NCBI GenBank assembly: GCA_003486025.1 | Contig: DNHA01000247.1 | Location: forward strand, 1 to 5,014 | Direction of reading: 5' to 3' | DNA length: 5,014 nucleotides | Source: Micrococcaceae bacterium | Lineage (GTDB): Bacteria; Actinomycetota; Actinomycetes; Actinomycetales; Micrococcaceae | Shown here: piece after piece, positions 1 through 4,621 of the stretch | Position numbering within the stretch: the first letter of the stretch is position 1 | Layout: each line of letters starts with the position of its first letter | Translations under genes and position numbers: made by a program | The notes under the pieces: generated by a model | Databases searched by the model: none | What the model saw: only the letters and a program-made list of their open reading frames with translations | Told to the model about the DNA's origin: nothing

Positions 1-725
1 AGATAGGGGGCACGCAAGATCTGCCCAAATCCAGAACTGCGGCGAGCTCCCGGTCCGCTGCGATGCTCAAAGGAAAGAGTTTCTGGCAGATAGCGGAAGC
101 CCATGGGAACAACGACTACCAGCGCAATGATTGCCAGCAAGAACATCATCTCCCAGCCGAAGGCGGGGATAACCCAAATGCCCGTGATGGCGGCGATGGA
201 GCCGCCAATCGGTACACCCGACATCATCAAGGTAGCCATGGTGGAACGCCAGCGGTCAGGGACCAGCTCGGCGACCATTGCGTTCGCGGACGGAACTAGT
301 CCGCCCAAACCGATGCCAGAGAGCAGGCGTAGCAGTCCAAAGACCACCGGGTTCGGCGCGAAGGCGCACAAGATGGTCAGCGTGGAGAAAATAATGGCGC
401 AGGCCAGAATGGTGCGGCGTCGACCCAGCGCGTCGGCGAGACGTCCGGCGCCAAGCGCGCCAATCATCATGCCCACAAATGCCAGAGAACCGATGGTTCC
501 CATGGTTGTTGGAGTGAGTCCCCAATCGTCCATGGCAAGCAACGAAGACTGAACCGTGCCGTAGACAATCAGGTCATACCCATCAAAGACGACCAGTAGC
601 CAGCAGGTCAGAATCGCCAAAACGGCTTTGCGCTGTGACGGCTTCTTTGAGCCGGTTGACCGGCCGGAATCCTCGTGATTCTGGCCGGTCAAACTGGAGG
701 TGCTGCTAGGGATGGGAGAAGTCAT
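1..725 (-). CDS. MFS transporter, aromatic acid:H+ symporter (AAHS)-like, N-terminal half (3' end outside window)
   Basis: Reading the minus strand from ATG at 725 gives 241 uninterrupted codons that run off the window edge, so only about half of a typical 430-460 residue permease is seen. A Ser/Thr-rich cytoplasmic tail (residues 1-33) precedes six hydrophobic segments at roughly 34-55, 76-94, 105-122, 127-150, 163-186 and 190-210. Helix 1 carries DGYDL (48-52), the acidic pair typical of the AAHS family (PcaK, BenK). The loop between helices 2 and 3 carries the MFS motif A, GRLADALGRRR (94-104). Helix 4 has RLLSGIGLGG (133-142), and PET (214-216) follows helix 6. The likely role is proton-coupled import of a small organic acid across the cytoplasmic membrane. 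The ATG has AGGGA 12 nt upstream, a loose fit; an in-frame GTG at 749 is an alternative with no ribosome site. It lies downstream of the dehydrogenase on the same strand but 227 bp away, so it may have its own promoter. The substrate is not determined by the sequence. Confidence 0.9.
   Translation of the reverse strand, partial: MTSPIPSSTSSLTGQNHEDSGRSTGSKKPSQRKAVLAILTCWLLVVFDGYDLIVYGTVQSSLLAMDDWGLTPTTMGTIGSLAFVGMMIGALGAGRLADALGRRRTILACAIIFSTLTILCAFAPNPVVFGLLRLLSGIGLGGLVPSANAMVAELVPDRWRSTMATLMMSGVPIGGSIAAITGIWVIPAFGWEMMFLLAIIALVVVVPMGFRYLPETLSFEHRSGPGARRSSGFGQILRAPY
656..692. repeat. 37-bp near-perfect inverted repeat inside the transporter's N-terminal codons
   Basis: Two 16-bp arms (656-671 TTGACCGGCCGGAATC and 677-692 GATTCTGGCCGGTCAA) flank a 5-base loop, CTCGT. 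Fifteen of 16 positions pair. The exception is 666/682, which would be a G-U pair in a plus-strand transcript and a C-A mismatch in the transporter mRNA. The repeat covers codon 12 to the first base of codon 24, within the Ser/Thr-rich tail before helix 1. No T-run follows on either strand, so it is not a standard intrinsic terminator. It could act as an mRNA structure, a protein binding site, or be a small inserted palindromic element. Confidence 0.85.
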
Positions 726-952
726 AGGTTCAAGTGTTCCCTGCCTCACACCTGCAAGCTCGAAGATTCTGCTGTGCAGAATTAGTGACCGATTGGTTGG
801 TAACAGAGGCCCGATTGAGAGTAAGCATTCACCGTTTTGGAAACATGGCGACGCTGATTCGAAAATTTATTCACCTAGGATGGTGCTGCCGGCGGATGCG
901 GATGGCTCTGATTATCGCTTGTGAAGTCGTCATGGACAGCTAACGAGAACTC
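726..952. other. Intergenic region between the dehydrogenase and the transporter
   Basis: This 227-bp stretch has no convincing gene. Short plus-strand reading frames cross it but have no ribosome site and no recognisable protein. It should hold the end of the dehydrogenase transcript and probably the transporter promoter. I see no strong hairpin plus T-run terminator, and no -35/-10 pair with good spacing on the minus strand. It contains the inverted repeat at 766-782 and a direct repeat of CCGATTG (789-795 and 811-817, 22 bp apart). Confidence 0.6.
766..782. promoter_or_regulatory. Candidate operator upstream of the transporter: ATTCTGC-TGT-GCAGAAT
   Basis: A perfect inverted repeat with 7-bp arms and a 3-bp centre, ending 41 bp before the transporter ATG at 725. 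The position in the leader or promoter and the compact 17-bp dyad fit a dimeric repressor site. An AT-rich stretch (CTAATTCT on the minus strand) overlaps one arm and could be part of a -10 element. I cannot name the regulator, and the operator role is inference. Confidence 0.4.
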
Positions 953-1930
953 CTACCTGACGGTGTTGCTCAATGGAAGTTCGCCTGCGAACGCATTGAT
1001 GTTTTCGGCAATTTCCCTCACACGGTTTTCGAAGGTCCGTGCGGCGTGCCCGGAGTAGTGGGGCGTGCAGATTACGTTGGGCAGATTCAAGAACTCGTGA
1101 ACCTCCGTAGGTGCCTGAGTTCCTTGAGGTGCGTCCCACCAAACATCTAGGGCGGCCCCGCCAATAATGCTGTTGTTCAAGGCCCACCACAAGGCTGCCT
1201 GATCAACAATTGCCCCGCGCGAGACATTTACTAGCAGCGCATCACTACGCATCTGAGCCAGTTCTTTGGAACCGATAAGCCCGCGAGTTTCGGTTGTCAG
1301 CGGCAAGCCGAGAACCACCACATCAGAGACCTGGAGAAGTTCTGGTAATGAGTTCATGTCCTTGACCCATCTCATCCGTGGATTCGGATGGTTAGTGGGC
1401 GCGGTGCGACGTACAGCAACGGCGTTGGCACCTAGCGCGGAGGTAAATTTCAGTGCTTGCTCACCAATAGCTCCCAACCCCACAAAACCAATTGTAAGAT
1501 CGGCAAAGGTGCGATGCATAGGAGCTGCGGAGTGTGTTGACACCGTCCGCCAGGTGCCTTCTCGTAGTTCTTCGGTGACATTGAACAGGCGGCGTTGATG
1601 AGCCAAGATGACCATCAAAATATGTTCGGCAATCGAGAGTTCATGATGAGCTGTGCGAGCGATGGTGGTTGACGCAGGCAGTTGGGCCAAGGCAACGCGG
1701 TCGGTGCCAGAGCCTGTCACATGCACTAATCGCGCCGTACAGATTCCAGCCTCTTGGGCACTGAGCTTTGCACAGACAAGCACATCGGCTTTGGCGATGA
1801 ATTCTGTTTGTTCCTCGGGGGATAAGCCAGCGACGAAATGCCACCGGTGCTCGGGACTGAGCTGTGTGAAAAGCGAGGCAAAGCGGGAAACTATCGGGTC
1901 GGTGACGACGACTCGCAGCGGGGTCACCAT
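953..1930 (-). CDS. D-2-hydroxyacid dehydrogenase family NAD(P)-dependent oxidoreductase with altered active site
   Basis: A 325-residue cytosolic enzyme of the D-isomer-specific 2-hydroxyacid dehydrogenase family (SerA, GhrA, LdhA relatives), of usual length. The Rossmann nucleotide loop is GLGAIG (151-156). The following strand ends in AVRRT (172-176), with arginines where NAD-specific members carry an acidic residue, which suggests NADP(H) preference. Catalytic Arg238 sits in NVSRGAIVD, and His291 in TPHYSG. Aligned on E. coli SerA (R240, E269, H292), the catalytic glutamate position is Ala267 in DVWWDAP, with Asp266 next to it. The family interconverts 2-keto and D-2-hydroxy acids; the substrate here is unknown. 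ATG at 1930 overlaps the end of the upstream dehydratase gene by 7 bp and has no clear Shine-Dalgarno site, so translation is probably coupled. The context suggests it acts on a product of, or partner compound to, the dehydratase reaction. Confidence 0.93.
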   Translation of the reverse strand: MVTPLRVVVTDPIVSRFASLFTQLSPEHRWHFVAGLSPEEQTEFIAKADVLVCAKLSAQEAGICTARLVHVTGSGTDRVALAQLPASTTIARTAHHELSIAEHILMVILAHQRRLFNVTEELREGTWRTVSTHSAAPMHRTFADLTIGFVGLGAIGEQALKFTSALGANAVAVRRTAPTNHPNPRMRWVKDMNSLPELLQVSDVVVLGLPLTTETRGLIGSKELAQMRSDALLVNVSRGAIVDQAALWWALNNSIIGGAALDVWWDAPQGTQAPTEVHEFLNLPNVICTPHYSGHAARTFENRVREIAENINAFAGELPLSNTVR

Positions 1931-3249
1931 CGGGGGCTCTTGAGCTCGAAGGACGGATTGATGCTCCTCATATAACTCGTGTCATCACGCTGGGTGATTC
2001 CGCAGTCCAAATATTGCTGATGCAGCCGTGCCAGCGCCGCTTCATCGAGTTCCACTCCCAAGCCCGGTGCGGTGGGGACATTGACCGAGCCATCAGCGAT
2101 CTCCAAGACGCCGGGAACGATGACATCATCGTCGGGGCGTTTCCAAGGCCAATGGGTATCGCAGGCGTAATCGATGTTCTTGGTCGCCGCGGCGAGCTGA
2201 ATCATCGCCGCGAAGCTGATCCCCAGATGGGAGTTTGAGTGCATGGAAAGTCGAAGATCAAACGTTTCCGCGATCCCCGACAAGAGCTGAGACCTGTTAA
2301 GTCCTCCCCAGAAATGATGATCCGATAACACCACGTCGATGGCTTCTGCAGCAATCGCCGGTGGTAAATCGTTAAAGGAGACCACGCACATATTCGTGGC
2401 GATAGGCAGCGTGATGGCCTTTCGAACTTGCGCGTTGTCGGCAATTGAGAGGCATGGGTCTTCCAGGTATTCAAGAACCGATTCCAACTGGTGGCCTACC
2501 TGAATCGCAGTTTCTACGGTCCACACACCATTTGGGTCAATGCGCAGCGGCATCTGCGGAAATTCCTGGCGCAAAGCGAGGATTGCCTCGACTTCTTGTT
2601 CGGGTGGAAAAACCCCGCCCTTCAGCTTGAGTGCCTTGAATCCATAGTCACGGATCATTTTGCGTGCCTGGTCAACGATTCCTGCCGGATCCAGTGCCGC
2701 GCCCCAGCTATCGGCATCCCGTTCGGGATGCGATGCCCATTTGTAAAAGAGGTATCCGCTGAAGTCAACCTTTTCGCGGACCGCACCTCCTAGCAGTGTG
2801 CTCACAGGGACCCCGAGAATTTTTCCTTGAATATCCAAACAGGCAACATCAAAGGCAGAAAGCACCCGGTCATCTAAGGAGGTGGTGGTGACCATCCCAC
2901 CAGTGCCGTGGCCTCCCACGCCCTGATCGCCCACCAAGGATTGTGATACCAGCGCCGAGATCTGGTTGGGATTAAACACGTCGGCATCGATGAGGAAGCT
3001 GGCAGCTCGCCGGAGACGAATCAGATGGGCTTCGTCCCCGTAGGTTTCGCCTAGACCATAGGTCCCATCTTCCGTGCGCATCACCACAACAGCGCGCAGC
3101 GCAAATGGTTCGTGGACTCCCACTGAGTTCAGCAGGGGCGGGTCGGCGAAGGCCACCGGTGTGATCTGAATATCAGTTATTCGCACGGGGCATCTGGTGG
3201 TGCCTTCCGACCGTGATGCGATGCTGTCGAGCGAGGAAAAATGCGACAT
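1924..3249 (-). CDS. Glucarate dehydratase-like enolase-superfamily protein (GudD-like)
   Basis: I choose ATG at 3249 (441 residues) because GGGAG lies 7 bases upstream and E. coli GudD has 446 residues. A longer GTG start at 3285 would add 12 residues but has no ribosome site. Numbers below use the 441-residue form. The N-terminal capping domain includes LLNSVGVHEPF (39-49) and GYLFYKW (165-171), aligning with GudD MNLSGAH and GYLFF. The barrel holds the KxK pair Lys208/Lys210 in LKLKGG, metal ligands Asp238 (RIDPNG), Glu263 (YLEDPC) and Asn286 (ATNM), the His337 base (SMHSNSH) paired with Asp310 (SDHHFW), and Asp364 (CDTHW). These match all the GudD catalytic positions I know. GudD removes water from D-glucarate to give 5-keto-4-deoxyglucarate in the cytosol. 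Regions around the active site (DHHFWGGLNRS, THWPWKRPDDD) differ from E. coli and Bacillus GudD, so the true acid-sugar substrate is uncertain. It is the first gene of a pair with the dehydrogenase and is divergent from lysR. Confidence 0.9.
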   Translation of the reverse strand: MSHFSSLDSIASRSEGTTRCPVRITDIQITPVAFADPPLLNSVGVHEPFALRAVVVMRTEDGTYGLGETYGDEAHLIRLRRAASFLIDADVFNPNQISALVSQSLVGDQGVGGHGTGGMVTTTSLDDRVLSAFDVACLDIQGKILGVPVSTLLGGAVREKVDFSGYLFYKWASHPERDADSWGAALDPAGIVDQARKMIRDYGFKALKLKGGVFPPEQEVEAILALRQEFPQMPLRIDPNGVWTVETAIQVGHQLESVLEYLEDPCLSIADNAQVRKAITLPIATNMCVVSFNDLPPAIAAEAIDVVLSDHHFWGGLNRSQLLSGIAETFDLRLSMHSNSHLGISFAAMIQLAAATKNIDYACDTHWPWKRPDDDVIVPGVLEIADGSVNVPTAPGLGVELDEAALARLHQQYLDCGITQRDDTSYMRSINPSFELKSPRW

Positions 3250-3256
3250 ATTTGTA

Positions 3257-3261
3257 CTCCC
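3257..3261 (-). promoter_or_regulatory. Shine-Dalgarno site of the dehydratase gene (decides its start)
   Basis: On the minus strand this reads GGGAG and ends 7 bases before ATG 3249. The upstream GTG at 3285 is preceded only by a pyrimidine-rich CTCTTAGT stretch, so the shorter protein is favoured. Confidence 0.7.
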
Positions 3262-3275
3262 GTTTTCATTGCCGT

Positions 3276-3290
3276 TTAGACTCACACTAA
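3276..3290. promoter_or_regulatory. Candidate LysR-type binding site (T-N11-A dyad)
   Basis: TTAGACTCACACTAA is an interrupted dyad with TTAG/CTAA arms. Inside it, T3277 and A3289 form the T-N11-A spacing that LysR-family regulators typically recognise. It lies in the 102-bp gap between the divergent dehydratase and lysR genes, 27 bases upstream of the dehydratase ATG. A second overlapping imperfect dyad (CACT-AAG-AGTG, 3285-3295) shares its bases. The arms are short, so this is suggestive only. Confidence 0.35.
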
Positions 3291-3314
3291 GAGTGCGGAT
3301 CGATACCTGTCCAA
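3284..3314 (-). promoter_or_regulatory. Weak candidate promoter for the dehydratase-dehydrogenase pair
   Basis: On the minus strand TTGGAC (3314-3309) resembles a -35 box, and TAGTGT (3289-3284) fits the loose actinobacterial TANNNT -10 form, with a long 19-bp spacer. This would start transcription about 28 bases before the ATG. The suboptimal spacing is typical of promoters needing an activator, but the call is weak. Confidence 0.25.
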
Positions 3315-3318
3315 GCTA

Positions 3319-3324
3319 AATAAT
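3319..3324 (+). promoter_or_regulatory. Candidate -10 element of the lysR gene
   Basis: AATAAT matches the TATAAT consensus at five of six positions and would place the transcription start near 3331, just before the lysR ribosome site. No good -35 box is found 16-18 bp upstream. Confidence 0.3.
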
Positions 3325-3338
3325 GCAATCAACGATTC

Positions 3339-3344
3339 AAGGAG
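3339..3344 (+). promoter_or_regulatory. Shine-Dalgarno site of the LysR gene (decides its start)
   Basis: AAGGAG ends 7 bases before ATG 3352. A TTG immediately upstream (3349) would leave only 4 bases, so ATG 3352 is the better start. Confidence 0.75.
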
Positions 3345-3351
3345 TGTATTG

Positions 3352-4296
3352 ATGTTCTCGCTGATCCAGCTCGAGTCCTTCGTTGCGGTGGCCGAAGAGC
3401 TTCATTTTGGTGCAGCCGCTGAACGCCTGAACATGACCCAGCCTCCGCTGAGCCGGCAGATCCAACTACTTGAACGTGAGCTCCAGGCTAAGTTGTTCCT
3501 TCGCACCTCGCGCAATGTCGCGCTCACCGCAGCAGGCGAAGTGCTTCTCCCCAATGCACGTCGAATCTTGGACATGAGCCGGAAAACCAGCCTCGAGGTA
3601 TCACGCGTTTCGTCTGGCGATTCAGGCACGGTTGTTGTTGGATACACCTCGGTCGCCGGGCAATCGGTCTTGCCTGAATTTCTGGCGCGGGCAGCTCAGA
3701 AACTTCCAGATCTAACCATGGTGCTACGCGAGGCGGTCTCGGTAGATCAGCTAGACGCGCTGAGCAAGGGAACCATCGATATTGGTCTGTTGCGTCCAGT
3801 AGTTCACCGGGCTGGCGTGGAAACCTGTCTGGTGATGAAAGATCGTTTAGTAGTCGCCCTGCCTGTGGGCCATCATCTGATAACTGGTAAGGGCGTACTG
3901 CTCAAAGAATTGGTCGGACTGCCGTTGATGATGTATTCCACCAATGAGGCGAGATACTTCTACGATTTGGTTCTGCGGCTTTTTGACTCGGTGAGTGCTA
4001 AACCGACCATTTCCCAGATTGCGAGTCAGATTCCGGCCTTGATGGCGCTTGTTGCGGTAGGTCTGGGAGTTTCCCTTGTTCCAGCCAGCGCAATGGATTT
4101 TGCACCGAACAATGTCGTTTTTGAAGAACTCATTGGCCCTGATGGATTACAGGATTTGAATCACTCGGACATTTTTCTCGCGTGGGATGAGTCTTCAACA
4201 AATCCGGCGGTACGGCGTCTCAAAGATGTATTTTTAGATTCATTGGAAAGCGTGGAAGGCGCAGTCATTCCGAAGAGCAAAGCAGTGCACTCATGA
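3352..4296 (+). CDS. LysR-family transcriptional regulator
   Basis: A 314-residue protein of usual LysR length. The winged helix-turn-helix spans residues 1-62: a Phe-rich first helix (LESFVAVAEELHFG, 7-20), AAAERLNMTQPPLSRQI (21-37) as the HTH with the recognition helix, and the wing RTSRNVALTAAGE (51-63). A linker helix follows to about 90. The effector domain then begins with GTVVVGYTSVAG (92-103), the strand-loop that contacts ligand in CatM/BenM/CbnR-type regulators. The residue after HFG is Ala where many relatives carry Arg. It is transcribed divergently from the dehydratase gene across 102 bp, the classic LysR layout, so it probably activates that pair in response to a substrate or intermediate and may repress itself. 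The inducer cannot be read from the sequence; an organic or sugar acid is an inference from the neighbours. A longer TTG start at 3349 is disfavoured by ribosome-site spacing. Confidence 0.95.
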   Translation: MFSLIQLESFVAVAEELHFGAAAERLNMTQPPLSRQIQLLERELQAKLFLRTSRNVALTAAGEVLLPNARRILDMSRKTSLEVSRVSSGDSGTVVVGYTSVAGQSVLPEFLARAAQKLPDLTMVLREAVSVDQLDALSKGTIDIGLLRPVVHRAGVETCLVMKDRLVVALPVGHHLITGKGVLLKELVGLPLMMYSTNEARYFYDLVLRLFDSVSAKPTISQIASQIPALMALVAVGLGVSLVPASAMDFAPNNVVFEELIGPDGLQDLNHSDIFLAWDESSTNPAVRRLKDVFLDSLESVEGAVIPKSKAVHS

Positions 4297-4336
4297 AGTG
4301 AAGAGACTGATGGTCTGTATTGGAATTATTTGTTCG

Positions 4337-4354
4337 CTGACATAATTATGTCAG
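4337..4354. promoter_or_regulatory. Perfect 18-bp palindrome, candidate operator
   Basis: CTGACATAATTATGTCAG is fully self-complementary with no spacer. It starts 41 bp after the lysR stop and ends 267 bp before hmp. It includes CATAAT, one base off the -10 consensus, on both strands. No T-run follows and there is no loop, so a terminator is unlikely. The form suits a homodimeric regulator, but CTGAC-N8-GTCAG does not match the FNR, Crp or E. coli NsrR consensus sites I know. Confidence 0.5.
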
Positions 4355-4481
4355 ATTCAGCAAAAAGCGGGTGTAATATTCTGCGCCAGAAACGTGCAAA
4401 TAAGAACCGAATATCCCGATAGACGAAATGATTGCAGTACAAACCGCATGTCAACAACGGGCTGCAAAAGATCTGGTCACG

Positions 4482-4509
4482 TTGAAATTTCAGTTATAGA
4501 TCGTATACG
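4482..4509 (+). promoter_or_regulatory. Candidate hmp promoter with overlapping palindromes
   Basis: TTGAAA (4482-4487, five of six to TTGACA) and TATACG (4504-4509) are separated by 16 bp, the best -35/-10 pair before hmp. The -35 box overlaps the 10-bp palindrome TGAAATTTCA (4483-4492), and the -10 box overlaps CGTATACG (4502-4509) and ATACGTAT (4505-4512). A repressor bound at either dyad would block RNA polymerase. The predicted start is near 4516, giving a leader of about 105 bases. Confidence 0.45.
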
Positions 4510-4511
4510 TA

Positions 4512-4607
4512 TTTCCAGCAGGAAACTTACTGTCCGAGACCGAACTTCGGTGGTAGCTTCACGCTAAGTCCGCCGGGAAATTCGTTGCTGGTGGAACAGG
4601 TACCAGC
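4512..4607 (+). promoter_or_regulatory. Structured 5' leader of hmp with competing hairpins
   Basis: Several RNA stems can be drawn. TTTCC/GGAAA is at 4512-4525. ACCGAA/TTCGGT is at 4539-4551. A 10-bp stem at 4548-4575 (4548-4553 with 4570-4575, 4554-4557 with 4563-4566, loop UUCAC, 3-base bulge) shares 4548-4551 with the previous stem. GCTGGT/ACCAGC at 4587-4607 ends right against the ribosome site. CCAGCA (4515-4520) can instead pair with TGCTGG (4586-4591), competing with the last stem. It matches no riboswitch class I recognise. If transcription starts near 4516, the first stem is only partly present. Confidence 0.3.
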
Positions 4608-4613
4608 GAGGAG
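4608..4613 (+). promoter_or_regulatory. Shine-Dalgarno site of hmp
   Basis: GAGGAG ends 8 bases before ATG 4622 and begins directly after the hairpin at 4587-4607. Confidence 0.75.
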
Positions 4614-4621
4614 TTTGCACC

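Larger units (their letters stand above)
4297..4621. other. Gene-free control region upstream of hmp
   Basis: This 325-bp stretch is AT-richer than its flanks and holds no convincing gene. It contains, in order: a short weak hairpin after lysR (AGAC/GTCT, 4304-4316) without a T-run; the perfect 18-bp palindrome at 4337-4354; a small dyad TTCTG-CGC-CAGAA at 4379-4391; a 23-codon reading frame at 4428-4499 without a ribosome site; a promoter-like pair at 4482-4509; and a hairpin-rich leader up to the hmp ribosome site. The density of dyads suggests regulation of hmp, possibly by more than one protein. Confidence 0.65.

Noticed and set aside
103..552. 149-codon plus-strand reading frame opposite the transporter
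   Set aside because: It is antisense to clear membrane-protein coding sequence with intact MFS motifs and is rich in Met, Pro and Arg, as expected of a shadow frame.
700..943. Two short plus-strand reading frames (74 and 69 codons) in the gap before the dehydrogenase
   Set aside because: They overlap each other and the transporter start, lack ribosome sites and show no recognisable domain.
2714..2731. Perfect inverted repeat GCATCCCG-TT-CGGGATGC inside the dehydratase gene
   Set aside because: An 8-base-arm dyad with a short spacer is expected about once by chance in this length, and it encodes ordinary protein sequence (SHPERDAD region).
3250..3285. GTG start at 3285 giving a 453-residue dehydratase
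   Set aside because: It has no ribosome site, while ATG 3249 has GGGAG at 7 bases and gives the family's usual length.
4304..4316. Hairpin AGAC-TGATG-GTCT as a lysR terminator
   Set aside because: The stem is only 4 bp and no T-run follows.
4337..4354. 18-bp palindrome as an intrinsic terminator
   Set aside because: The stem is AT-rich, has no loop bases and is followed by ATTCAGC rather than a T-run; an operator role fits better.
4428..4499. 23-codon reading frame starting with ATG between lysR and hmp
   Set aside because: There is no Shine-Dalgarno site at proper distance, no recognisable peptide, and it overlaps the likely hmp -35 box.
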